A stretch of 36,721 nucleotides of DNA from an uncultured Eubacteriales bacterium (lineage in GTDB: Bacteria > Bacillota > Clostridia > Christensenellales > Aristaeellaceae), in assembly GCA_902801765.1 (NCBI GenBank), contig CADCJO010000010.1, forward strand, positions 1 to 36,721. Reading direction: 5' to 3'. The notes beneath the pieces were generated by a model. The model had not been told where the DNA came from and ran no database searches. It saw nothing but the letters and a program-made list of their open reading frames with translations. This document shows positions 25,275 to 35,759 of the stretch, piece by piece (position 1 is the first letter of the stretch; every line of letters begins with the position of its first letter). The position numbers were made by a program, and so were the translations under genes.

Positions 25275-26045
25275 TCAGTCCATCAGCGAATCAGAGATTT
25301 CTTTCCTTCCCAATTCTCCGAAGTTCAAGGGAGTTTTTTCAAGATCATATAGCAAAAGCCCTTCTTTTTCTCTTTCCAGCTCGTTCACCATCCAACCTGA
25401 TCGGTCAAACATACCGGTCGGAGCGGTCTGAAAAGGAGCGCAGGTGTTGCAGGTGAGGGTATAGCATACGTTTTCGACCGCTCTGGTTTGAATATGCCCC
25501 TGAATCAGACGGTATCTGTCCGGGTTTTCCTGATCGGTTCGGTCGTAAAAGAGGATCAGGTTCAGATCGGTCTGCGCCCGGTAGAGCTCTCTGAAATATT
25601 CAGGGAAACGGACTTCAAAACAAATTCGGATACCGATTGTAAACGAATCCGCATGGAACACACCCGCTTGACGGCCTTGGGAAAAGTTGTCCCGATCCCA
25701 GCCCCATAGCGCGCGCTTGCTGTAAACCTCCCGCTTTCCATCCGGACAAAAGACAACGGCGCTGTTATAATATTTTTCGCTCTCTTTGACGATGGTTCCC
25801 GCGACGATGTACATTTGGAATTGTTCCGAAAGAGCCTGAATCTTATGATGGACACGCAGGACTTGATCGAAATCCACATCCGCTGAGGAGGCAACGCAAT
25901 GGGGCGGATACCCCGTTACCGCGCATTCCGGAAACAGGAGCAGCCTGACGCCGGATTGAAAAGCCTTTTCGATTCCGGCTTTGATATGGGCGTAATTGCT
26001 TTCGATGTTTCCCGTTACAGCAAATTGATAAGCGCCGATTCTCAT
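25275..26045 (-). CDS. Carbon-nitrogen hydrolase (nitrilase superfamily)
   Basis: This 256-residue cytosolic enzyme should hydrolyse a C-N bond in an amide or related substrate. The catalytic triad of the superfamily is intact: Glu40 in LLLFPECAVTGYPP, Lys110 in YSKRALWGWDRDNF, and Cys142 in GIRICFEVRFPEYF. Length is normal. The ATG at 26045 follows GGAGG, and the stop of the ACT-domain gene is one base upstream, so the two are co-transcribed with mutY. Codon use is visibly less GC-rich than in mutY or metG (many A/T third positions), which hints at recent acquisition. The substrate cannot be named from sequence. Confidence 0.88.
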   Translation of the reverse strand: MRIGAYQFAVTGNIESNYAHIKAGIEKAFQSGVRLLLFPECAVTGYPPHCVASSADVDFDQVLRVHHKIQALSEQFQMYIVAGTIVKESEKYYNSAVVFCPDGKREVYSKRALWGWDRDNFSQGRQAGVFHADSFTIGIRICFEVRFPEYFRELYRAQTDLNLILFYDRTDQENPDRYRLIQGHIQTRAVENVCYTLTCNTCAPFQTAPTGMFDRSGWMVNELEREKEGLLLYDLEKTPLNFGELGRKEISDSLMD

Positions 26046-26046
26046 G

Positions 26047-26418
26047 CTATTCCTCCAGAATGTCATACCCCGCTGCTTTCAGGGCGTCCAGCGCGGCGGG
26101 TTCATGCTGTTCCCGGAACAGGATATAATCCGTGTTGTAGGTGGACACGGCGAACAGCGGCACCGACGCTTTGGCCAGACAGTCCGCGACACGGGCCAGG
26201 ATGCCGATCAGGGAAAAGTCCAGCACGCCCGCGATGCGCAGGCAACGCCATCCGTCCTGACGGTTCAGCGCGCTGGAGGGACAGCTCTGAACCGGACACA
26301 CCAGCGAGATTTCCTCATCCGTGCGGGCCAGGAACGTAAATGGCACGGACAGATCGGCGTCGGAAATATGGTTTAACTGGCAGACGGTAAAGGTCTGATT
26401 GAGCAATTGCAGGGTCAT
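26047..26418 (-). CDS. ACT-domain protein
   Basis: This 123-residue protein resembles the short family with paired ACT domains (CASTOR-like). It has an N-terminal half with SVPFTFLARTDEEISLVCP and a C-terminal half with GVLDFSLIGILARVADCLAK and YNTDYILF. ACT domains usually bind amino acids, but its ligand and partner are unknown. The ATG at 26418 overlaps the mutY stop by four bases (ATGA), with GGAAGGAGAG ahead, and the nitrilase gene follows one base after its stop. The link to DNA repair is positional only. Confidence 0.8.
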   Translation of the reverse strand: MTLQLLNQTFTVCQLNHISDADLSVPFTFLARTDEEISLVCPVQSCPSSALNRQDGWRCLRIAGVLDFSLIGILARVADCLAKASVPLFAVSTYNTDYILFREQHEPAALDALKAAGYDILEE

Positions 26419-27476
26419 GCTTTGTTCTCTCCTTCCTTGGCGTCGGTCGGCATCAGCAGCTTTGCCGCCTGTTCTTTTGCCGCTTTCATGGCGGTAGGGA
26501 TGGGCAGGGCGTTCATTTCGTTCAGGGTGACAAAACGGCCTTCCCTGCATTCGGCGGATGCCGCTTCATAATGATACAGCGTCATATTCCATACCCGATG
26601 GGTGAAGATGTGGCGGGCGCTGCCGAGCCCCGATGTATAAGAAGCCCGGATGCCCAGGGCTTTGATGGCTTTTTCCATATCCTGCCGGTTTTCATCGTTT
26701 TCTGTCAGGTGATACACCCACAGGTTTTTGAGCAGGGTTTCTTTCCTTTGATTCATCCAAATCCTGCCTTGGCAGGTGATCAGCGCCACGGCCATCTGGA
26801 TTTCCTTCGGCGGCTTGGCGGCGGCTTTGATGGGCAGGGTTTCCGCGTCGCCCTCGTGGTATGCGTTGCAGAGCGGACGCAGGGGACAGACTTCGCAGTC
26901 CGGGGTGCCGGGGGTGCAGACCGTTGCGCCTAAATCCATCAGCGCCTGATTGAAATCCCCGCAGCGGGTGTCGGGCATGTCCTCCCGGCCCAGGTCGGCC
27001 AGGCGGCGCTTCACGGCGGGAATGTCCACGTCCTGCCGGATGCCGTGGAAGCGGGACAGCACCCGGGTCAGGTTGCCGTCCATGGCGGGGGCGGGAAGGT
27101 CAAACGCGATGGACGCCACCGCAGCGGCGGTGTAATTCCCCACGCCGGGCAAGGCACGCAACTTTTCCAAATCAGCGGGGAACTTTCCTCCATATTGTTC
27201 TGTAACTGCCTTCGCCGCCTTGTGCAGATTCCGGGCGCGGGAGTAGTACCCCAGCCCTTCCCAGCATTTGAGCACGTCCTCCTCCGGCGCGTCCGCCAGG
27301 GCGAACACGTCCGGGAAGCGGTCAAGGAAGCGGGAGTAGTATCCCGCCACCGTTTCGGTGCGGGTCTGCTGGAGCATGATTTCGCTGACCCAGATGCGGT
27401 AGGGGTCCTTCGTGCCCCGGAAGGGCAGCGCGCGCTTGTGCGCATCGTACCAGGAAAGCAGCAAGGCGGAAAACAT
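26415..27476 (-). CDS. mutY: A/G-specific adenine DNA glycosylase
   Basis: This 353-residue base-excision repair enzyme removes adenine mispaired with 8-oxoguanine. It has the catalytic Glu in VSEIMLQQTRTETV (about residue 33). The helix-hairpin-helix and catalytic Asp lie in LPGVGNYTAAAVASIAF and APAMDGNLTRVLSR. The [4Fe-4S] cluster cysteines are spaced C-x6-C-x2-C-x5-C in CTPGTPDCEVCPLRPLC. A C-terminal NUDIX-like domain follows for 8-oxoG recognition (from about residue 225). Length matches the family. The ATG at 27476 follows GGAGG. It heads a three-gene operon with the ACT-domain and nitrilase-like genes. Confidence 0.96.
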   Translation of the reverse strand: MFSALLLSWYDAHKRALPFRGTKDPYRIWVSEIMLQQTRTETVAGYYSRFLDRFPDVFALADAPEEDVLKCWEGLGYYSRARNLHKAAKAVTEQYGGKFPADLEKLRALPGVGNYTAAAVASIAFDLPAPAMDGNLTRVLSRFHGIRQDVDIPAVKRRLADLGREDMPDTRCGDFNQALMDLGATVCTPGTPDCEVCPLRPLCNAYHEGDAETLPIKAAAKPPKEIQMAVALITCQGRIWMNQRKETLLKNLWVYHLTENDENRQDMEKAIKALGIRASYTSGLGSARHIFTHRVWNMTLYHYEAASAECREGRFVTLNEMNALPIPTAMKAAKEQAAKLLMPTDAKEGENKA

Positions 27477-27666
27477 GGCGTCGCCTCCATTCGGAAAACC
27501 GGGCAGAATGTGATTTCCATTTTACCACAGAATCCCGTAATTGGAAAGGAAATTTAAAAACAGGAGAAAATCGAAGATATTTTAAGATAATATGATTAAA
27601 TCAAGAAAAAATCATCAATAAATCGTTTTAATCGAATAAAATTCAAGAATTTGGGGAAAATGCCAT

Positions 27667-27695
27667 TTGCACCAAATCCGTTTATGAAGTACACT
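27667..27695 (+). promoter_or_regulatory. Promoter of groESL
   Basis: TTGCAC (27667-27672), a 17-base spacer and TACACT (27690-27695) lie just upstream of the CIRCE operator. The 120 bases before this (27540-27660) are strongly AT-rich without a recognisable feature. Confidence 0.55.
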
Positions 27696-27708
27696 ATGCA
27701 AGGATGAT

Positions 27709-27735
27709 TTAGCACTCAATGATTATGAGTGCTAA
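27709..27735. promoter_or_regulatory. CIRCE operator (HrcA-binding site)
   Basis: TTAGCACTC (27709-27717), nine bases, and GAGTGCTAA (27727-27735) form a perfect CIRCE inverted repeat. It lies just after the predicted start of transcription, so HrcA bound here should repress groESL until heat or misfolded protein titrates GroEL. The hrcA gene is not in the window. Confidence 0.97.
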
Positions 27736-28062
<327 letters not shown>

Positions 28063-28079
28063 TCATTTTAGTAGATAAG

Positions 28080-28157
28080 AGTTCTGAGTTCAAAGTTTTA
28101 ACTTCTAAGCAGAATAGAGACCATTGGCTTAGAACCCGGAACGTAGAACTTGGAACT
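28080..28157. repeat. Long imperfect inverted repeat between groES and groEL
   Basis: The 30-base arm 28080-28109 (AGTTCTGAGTTCAAAGTTTT and onward) and the arm 28128-28157 are reverse complements at 21 of 30 positions, and several mismatches are compatible with G-U pairing. Both arms are built of repeated AGTTC-like units. Located between co-transcribed genes, it can fold on the mRNA and may be a processing or stability element, or a decayed insertion. Confidence 0.6.
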
Positions 28158-28181
28158 GCCAAATATGAAAAAGGAGATTGA

Positions 28182-29816
<1,635 letters not shown>

Positions 29817-29824
29817 GGTAATTG

Positions 29825-29853
29825 AAAAAAGACCGCTTCGGCGGTCTTTTTTT
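29825..29853. terminator. Bidirectional terminator after groEL
   Basis: GACCGC (29831-29836), a TTCG tetraloop and GCGGTC (29841-29846) are flanked by six A before and seven T after. It serves groEL and the minus-strand operon ending at 29906. Confidence 0.93.
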
Positions 29854-29872
29854 GACGGTTGAATTAGTCCCC

Positions 29873-29899
29873 AGGATGCATCGAAGGGCCGCTGCGCTT
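29873..29899. repeat. Fragment of the hairpin-array repeat
   Basis: AGGATGCATCGAAGGGCCGC at 29873-29892 is identical to 7329-7348, the left end of the hairpin array in the carbohydrate operon, and similarity continues for a few bases (GC-TTCG). The remaining hairpins are absent, and the FUSC stop codon begins at 29906. This is a truncated copy. Confidence 0.75.
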
Positions 29900-29905
29900 C
29901 GCTTT

Positions 29906-31255
29906 TCAGCGGAACCGGCGGGGGTCTTTTTCATTTTCCGGGTCGATCCAGAAAAAGGGACGGAAGGGCTCGTAGCTATTGCCCAGCGTGTGGAGCAGGT
30001 GCACGGCGTCATGCTCGGACTGGTAGCCGTGCTCCGAAAACACATCTGTGGCCTGCAGGCCCGGCTCCTTTTTTTCCAGCAGCCGCATCAGGCGTTCCTG
30101 GGCGTGGGCCATGTTGGCGTTGGCGGCGTAGATGTACAGGCTGGTACCGTCCGGCAGCCCCGCCTGGGGCCGGATCACCGTGCGCAGGCCGCGATGGGCC
30201 AGGGAGGAGGCCAGCGCTTTTTCAATGCGGGCCGCCTGGCCGCCTGCCGTCACCACCTTGATGTATACGATATCCTCCGGCGCGAACCGGTCGTCGTCCA
30301 GGTATTGGCGGTAAGGCGAGCGCTTGAGCCGCTGATACACCACGGCTTCGGCGTCGGTCATCCGGCCCCGGTGGTAGATGCAGTTGCGGTTTTTATGCAC
30401 AGTGTAAATAAAATAGGAGATGCCCAGCGTGTCCAGCCGCTTCATCAGCCAGCGGGAGGAATCGGGAGGGAGGGTAACGGTGGACAGATATACGTTTTCA
30501 TTGGCGTCGTAGATGCCAGCCCCGTCCATCACGATCATCGGCACGCTCAGGCTGACGCCGGTCATCTGGCTCATAAAGAAAGCGGGCGCGTGCTCGGACA
30601 TGAGGCAGACCTTCGCGCCGTCATTGTACAGGTAATTCAGGCGGAACAGCACGGCGGAGGGAATCTGGGACAATTGGTCGGAGGCCAGGTCTTTGGTGCG
30701 TACGAAAAACACTTTGTTCCGCTGCTTCACCCGGGGCAGACGGAAAATGTTCACGCCGACAGCAATCGCCGTGCCCACCAGTACGTCCAGCACACGGTGG
30801 AACGCCTGATCCAGCGGGTGCTCGATGTCCGGGTAGGCGATAACCACGCAGACGAACACGATCGCCGCCAGGCTGGAGGTGTCCGGCTTCCGGATAGCCA
30901 CCGCGCTGTACAGCGAAATCAGCACGCCCAGGCCCATCAGCGGGTACAGCGTGAAGGGGTTCTGGCCCAGCGCCGGGAAAATCGGCATGATGAGCAGAAA
31001 CAGAAAGCCCCACACTGCGCCGATCAGCGTGCCGGCCAGCCGGTTCAGGGAATATTCCTTGGTGTCCTCCACATAGGGCTGCATACAAATGATGGCGGTG
31101 ATGGCCGCCTCGGCGGACATGGTTTCGCCCCGGTATCCCCGCAGGCGGTAAAACACCAGGCAAAGAAACACCGCGACGGCGGTTTTGACGATGCGCTGCC
31201 CGAGCGGCGGGAGATAAAAATGCTTGTGAGAGAGTTTGAAAAAGCGTGAGATCAT
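29906..31255 (-). CDS. FUSC-like membrane protein with HAD-like C-terminal region
   Basis: This 449-residue protein begins with an FUSC/aromatic-acid-exporter-type membrane domain of about 170 residues with some six helices (GQRIVKTAVAVFLCLVFYRL, AAITAIICMQPYVEDTKEYS with RLAGTLIGAVWG). The next 270 residues look like a Cof-type HAD phosphatase fold: VFFVRTKDLAS, then LNYLYNDGAKVCLMSEH, VMDGAGIYD and AVVYQRLKR. The DxDGT nucleophile motif is replaced (FVRTKDLAS), so phosphatase activity is doubtful. The first membrane domain is usual for the family; the tail may be regulatory. Two ATGs stand in tandem (31258, 31255); the second has better spacing from AGGAG. It is the last gene of the rph operon strand. 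Confidence 0.8.
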   Translation of the reverse strand: MISRFFKLSHKHFYLPPLGQRIVKTAVAVFLCLVFYRLRGYRGETMSAEAAITAIICMQPYVEDTKEYSLNRLAGTLIGAVWGFLFLLIMPIFPALGQNPFTLYPLMGLGVLISLYSAVAIRKPDTSSLAAIVFVCVVIAYPDIEHPLDQAFHRVLDVLVGTAIAVGVNIFRLPRVKQRNKVFFVRTKDLASDQLSQIPSAVLFRLNYLYNDGAKVCLMSEHAPAFFMSQMTGVSLSVPMIVMDGAGIYDANENVYLSTVTLPPDSSRWLMKRLDTLGISYFIYTVHKNRNCIYHRGRMTDAEAVVYQRLKRSPYRQYLDDDRFAPEDIVYIKVVTAGGQAARIEKALASSLAHRGLRTVIRPQAGLPDGTSLYIYAANANMAHAQERLMRLLEKKEPGLQATDVFSEHGYQSEHDAVHLLHTLGNSYEPFRPFFWIDPENEKDPRRFR

Positions 31256-31332
31256 CATGCGCTCCTTGTTTGAAAAAGGATCATTTAACAGGAACGTGCC
31301 CTTGACTTCATTCTGTTCATTTCTGAAATGCC

Positions 31333-32250
<918 letters not shown>

Positions 32251-32302
32251 TTTCAATCAGTCCTTTTCATAGCAATCTCGACTGAAATTCTGTCTGTATT
32301 GC

Positions 32303-32764
32303 TTATATATGGCAAAGCTCCGGGTCGATGGCGCCTAACCGGCTGATGTTCAGCACGGCGTATCTGCCGTCCTGCACCGCGCCGGGGTTCAGCAGCAGGA
32401 TGCCGTTTTCCCACTTCATGGTTTGCACGTGGGTGTGGCCGTAGAGCGCGGCGTGGCATTTTTCCTCCATGGCCAGTTGCAGCAGGTCATCCGTGCCTTC
32501 CTTGATGTGCTGGTAGTGCCCGTGGGTCAATAAGATTTTGGCGTTGGACAGGGTCACGAAGTCCAGGGTGTCGCTGCGGAAATGGTCGCAGTTGCCTGCT
32601 ACCTGATACACCGGGGGTAGTTCAACCTCCAAGTCCCGCAAATCCCAATACCCATCGCCCAGGTGCAGGATGGCGTCGATGGGCCCGCCCTGCTCCGCCG
32701 CCATGAGCACCGTGGACAGCCTGCCCGTGAACCCGTGGGAATCGCTGAGTACGATGACGCGCAA
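32303..32764 (-). CDS. YfcE/MJ0936-type metallophosphoesterase
   Basis: This about 153-residue protein belongs to the small calcineurin-like phosphoesterases. The metal ligands are in VLSDSHG (residues about 5-11), HLGDGYWD, AGNCDH, LLTHGHYQH and YGHTHVQ. Its true phosphodiester substrate is unknown. I prefer the TTG at 32764, because GGGTGA precedes it and the family begins with this strand. A GTG at 32794 would add ten residues and overlap the methyltransferase gene. In many Firmicutes a gene of this type follows rph and rdgB; here a methyltransferase gene lies between them. Confidence 0.9.
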   Translation of the reverse strand: MRVIVLSDSHGFTGRLSTVLMAAEQGGPIDAILHLGDGYWDLRDLEVELPPVYQVAGNCDHFRSDTLDFVTLSNAKILLTHGHYQHIKEGTDDLLQLAMEEKCHAALYGHTHVQTMKWENGILLLNPGAVQDGRYAVLNISRLGAIDPELCHI

Positions 32765-32783
32765 AGATGTATTCACCCGCTTT

Positions 32784-33713
32784 CTAAATTTCACCTACGG
32801 CCAGCAGATTATCCTTCCCCATGCCGCAGACGTATGGATTGGAATCGAAGCGGTAGCAGAAATCAAGGAAGTCCTTCTTCTGCTCCGGGTCGTTCATCAG
32901 CCTGACCAGAATATCCCGGGGAATCGTGCGGCCGTAAGCGCCGGGGCCGGACAGCTGAATGTTTCTGACCCCGTATCCCTGCAGGATTTTTTCCAGTTCA
33001 TCGGGCAGAAAGGTGTAGGTAATACACCACGGCGCGCCGCCGCGTTCATATTCGTCGATCTCCTGCTGCCCGCCCAGCAAGCCGTCAGACGCCACCCTTT
33101 CGGCATTCTGCTTATCAAACCTGAAACCGCTGACCATCTTGTCCCGGTTCGTCACGCACCACAGCACAAAGGGGTCATCCGATTCTTCGTCCAGGATGAA
33201 CTGGTTCTTCTGGATGGGATTGCACAGGTAGGGCAGCGACCCCAGGCGGCTGGACACGCTGAACATGATTTTTTTTCGGGCAATGCGCACCAGCTCGCCA
33301 ATGACACGCTCCTGGTTCGGATAGGTATAGGAAATCGGCGCGTCGAAAGAAATCACCAGATCGAAGGAACGATCCGCATAATGGCTTAAATCCTCCAGTG
33401 CTCCCTTTACAAAGGTGATGCGCTCCGTCACGCCGGCTTTTTCCGCCAATTCTTTGGCTTTGTCAATCATGGACTGGGATATATCGTAGTGCGTCACCCG
33501 GCAGCCCATTTTCGCCAGCAGGATAGAAAACCGTCCGCTGCCCGCGCCGCCATCGAAGACCGTTTTTATCCCGTCCAGGTTTTCCAGCAGCTTCCGCTGG
33601 AGATGATCTTTCTGGATGATGTCGTCGATGTAGGTCGCTTCCCGACGGCTTTCCAGTTCTCCTTTGTCCGGCAGGTTCCATTGCCGTTCGGCGATTTTTC
33701 GGCTGTAATCCAT
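32784..33713 (-). CDS. Class I SAM-dependent methyltransferase
   Basis: This 309-residue protein should transfer a methyl group from S-adenosylmethionine. The Rossmann-fold motifs are visible: motif I VFDGGAGSGRFSILLAKMG (about residues 52-70), the acidic motif II HYDISQSMIDKA, and FDLVISFDAPISY. The C-terminal third (about 190-309) carries no recognisable substrate domain and ends LSGPGAYGRTIPRDIL plus CYRFDSNPYVCG. The stop of the RNase PH/RdgB gene and the start share TGATG (ATG 33713; the ATG at 33716 is too close to GAGGAG). It is embedded in a housekeeping operon, so a tRNA, rRNA or nucleotide substrate is possible but unproven. Confidence 0.83.
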   Translation of the reverse strand: MDYSRKIAERQWNLPDKGELESRREATYIDDIIQKDHLQRKLLENLDGIKTVFDGGAGSGRFSILLAKMGCRVTHYDISQSMIDKAKELAEKAGVTERITFVKGALEDLSHYADRSFDLVISFDAPISYTYPNQERVIGELVRIARKKIMFSVSSRLGSLPYLCNPIQKNQFILDEESDDPFVLWCVTNRDKMVSGFRFDKQNAERVASDGLLGGQQEIDEYERGGAPWCITYTFLPDELEKILQGYGVRNIQLSGPGAYGRTIPRDILVRLMNDPEQKKDFLDFCYRFDSNPYVCGMGKDNLLAVGEI

Positions 33714-35029
33714 CATAACTCCTCTAAATACGGGATCATCAGCTGCATGGCGTTGGCCCGGTGGCTGATGTGATTCTTTTCCTCCTGGGCCATTTCGGCA
33801 AAGGTTTCGCCGCTGAGATACTCAAAGTAGGGATCGTAGCCGAAGCCGCCGGTGCCGCGGGGGGTGAAGGTGATCACGCCGGGGCAGGTGCCGCGCACGG
33901 TTTTGACCTCGCCATTGGGCAGGGAAAGGGCCAGGGCGCACACGAATTCCGCCGTTCTGTCCTCGGCGGGCACGTCGGCCAGGTTGGCAATCAGCAGGTC
34001 GTTATTGGCCTTGTCGTCGCCGTGGTGGCCGCAGTAGCGGGCGGAGTGCACGCCGGGCGCTCCGTCCAGGGCGTCCACGGAAAGGCCGCTGTCGTCGCCC
34101 AAGGCGCAGTAGCCGGTAGCCTTGGCCACTGCCCGGGCCTTGATGACGGCGTTGTCCTCGAAGGTTTCGCCGTTCTCGTCGATGTCGTCGGTGAAGCCCG
34201 CCTCACCCATGGAAATGACCCGCAGCCGGTCGCCCACCATCCCGGCGATTTCCTGAATCTTATGGGCGTTGTTGCTGGCGATGACCAGCGTGCGCCTGGG
34301 AGAGATGACCTCCGCCCGTTCGCCCAGGGCTTTGCGCTGGACGGCGTGCAGCTCGTTGATGCCCTTTTCGCCCAAAACCAAAATCTCGTTCAGTTCCGCG
34401 CGGGTGAACGCCCGGCCCTCGCCGGTGCCCTGCAATTCGATGAAAGCTCCGGTTTCATCCATGACAAAGTTCATGTCCGTCTGGGCGGCGCTGTCCTCCA
34501 AATAACAGAGGTCGAGGCAGGGCGTATCGTCCACGATGCCCGCGCTGACCGCGGCGATCTGGTGCACGATGGGGCTTTCTTTTAATTTGCCGTTTTTGAT
34601 CAGCTTGTCCACCGCACAGCACAGCGCCACAAAGCCGCCGGTGATGGACGCTGTGCGGGTGCCGCCGTCGGCTTCCAGCACGTCGCAGTCGATGGTGATG
34701 GTGCGCTCGCCAAGGAAGCGGCGGTCCACTGCCTGGCGCAGGGCCCGCCCGATGAGCCGGCTGATTTCCACGCCGCGCCCGTCCTTCTTGACGCCGTCCC
34801 GGGCCTTGCGCCGGCCCGTGGACGCGGGCAGCATGGAATATTCGGCGGTCAGCCAGCCCAGGTTCTTTCCTTTCAGGAAGGGCGGCACGCTCTCCTCCAC
34901 CGACGCGGTGCAGATCACCCGCGTGCCGCCGCAGCGGATCAGGCAGCTGCCGTCCGCCGTGTGCACAAAATCGGGCGTGATTTCGCAGGGACGCAGTTCG
35001 TTGGGTTTCCGGTTGTCAGGACGGGACAT
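33713..35029 (-). CDS. rph-rdgB: Fused RNase PH and XTP/dITP diphosphatase (RdgB/HAM1)
   Basis: This 438-residue protein joins two enzymes that are often adjacent genes. Residues 1-235 are RNase PH, a phosphorolytic 3'-5' exonuclease that trims tRNA ends (RPDNRKPNELRPCEI, GRALRQAVDRRFLGERTI, IDCDVLEADGGTRTASITGG). Residues about 245-438 are the Ham1/RdgB nucleotide-sanitising diphosphatase that removes dITP and XTP (LVIASNNAHKIQEIAG, DDSGLSVDALDGAPGVHSARY, GTGGFGYDPYFEY, SHRANAM). No stop codon or frameshift separates the halves. The ATG follows AAAGGAGG. It heads the operon running to psuG and perhaps FUSC. Both active-site motif sets look intact. Confidence 0.95.
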   Translation of the reverse strand: MSRPDNRKPNELRPCEITPDFVHTADGSCLIRCGGTRVICTASVEESVPPFLKGKNLGWLTAEYSMLPASTGRRKARDGVKKDGRGVEISRLIGRALRQAVDRRFLGERTITIDCDVLEADGGTRTASITGGFVALCCAVDKLIKNGKLKESPIVHQIAAVSAGIVDDTPCLDLCYLEDSAAQTDMNFVMDETGAFIELQGTGEGRAFTRAELNEILVLGEKGINELHAVQRKALGERAEVISPRRTLVIASNNAHKIQEIAGMVGDRLRVISMGEAGFTDDIDENGETFEDNAVIKARAVAKATGYCALGDDSGLSVDALDGAPGVHSARYCGHHGDDKANNDLLIANLADVPAEDRTAEFVCALALSLPNGEVKTVRGTCPGVITFTPRGTGGFGYDPYFEYLSGETFAEMAQEEKNHISHRANAMQLMIPYLEEL

Positions 35030-35060
35030 GGAAATTCCTCCTTTGATGAAAAGTTGATGT

Positions 35061-35080
35061 GGGAGAAACCGCTCTTTTCC
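35061..35080. repeat. Half-copy of the T-box palindrome repeat
   Basis: GGGAGAAACCGCTCTTTTCC lies between the divergent rph and queH genes. Its first 17 bases match the left arm of the 22924-22968 palindrome at 16 positions. The other arm is missing, so it is a remnant or an independent half-element. Confidence 0.5.
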
Positions 35081-35147
35081 TCAAAATAAAGGGAAAATTC
35101 GTTCTGCGGAGAATCAATCATAAGGAATCAATCTCCCGGAGGTGCTT

Positions 35148-35759
35148 ATGCAGCAACCCATCAAGCGGAACTACCAATTGGAAATGGAAGAAGAAATCAG
35201 GCGGCTGAACGGGCGCAGGCCCACGCTGCTGCTGCATTCCTGCTGCGGGCCGTGCTCCAGCGCGGTGCTGGAAAGGCTCACGGCGCATTTTGACGTGACG
35301 GTTTTATACTACAACCCCAATATCGAGCCGGAGGAGGAGTACCGCCATCGGCTGGCTGAGCAGGAGAGGCTGCTGTCGCTGCTGCCGGGAGACGTGAAGC
35401 TGCTGCCCTGCGATTACGACCACGGCGCTTTTTCCGCTTTTGCCGAGGGCATGGCGAACTGCCCCGAGGGGGGCGATCGGTGCCTGGCCTGCTTTGCCCT
35501 GCGGCTGAACGAAACGGCGAAGCAGGCAAAGGCTCACGACTTTGAATACTTCACCACCACCCTGTCCGTCAGCCCCCACAAGAACGCCGACAACGTGAAC
35601 CGCATTGGCGAGGCCGCCGGACGGCAGGCGGGCGTTAAATACCTGTTCGCGGATTTCAAGAAGAAGAATGGATACCTGCGTTCCCTGCAATTATCCAAGG
35701 AGTATGATTTGTACCGGCAGGATTACTGTGGATGCCTGTACAGCAAGCGGGAAGATTAA
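35148..35759 (+). CDS. queH: Epoxyqueuosine reductase QueH
   Basis: This 203-residue cytosolic enzyme reduces epoxyqueuosine to queuosine in tRNA, the last step of that pathway, as a non-homologous replacement for QueG. The conserved cysteines are present: Cys32, Cys33 and Cys36 in LLHSCCGPCSSAVLE, two in DRCLACFALRL, and the C-terminal YCGC. The motif PHKNADNVNRIGEAAG also fits. The ATG at 35148 is preceded by CGGAGG; a GTG two codons upstream is in frame. Its stop codon overlaps that of birA on the opposite strand by four bases. With queT at 21962 it shows an active queuosine salvage pathway. Confidence 0.95.
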   Translation: MQQPIKRNYQLEMEEEIRRLNGRRPTLLLHSCCGPCSSAVLERLTAHFDVTVLYYNPNIEPEEEYRHRLAEQERLLSLLPGDVKLLPCDYDHGAFSAFAEGMANCPEGGDRCLACFALRLNETAKQAKAHDFEYFTTTLSVSPHKNADNVNRIGEAAGRQAGVKYLFADFKKKNGYLRSLQLSKEYDLYRQDYCGCLYSKRED

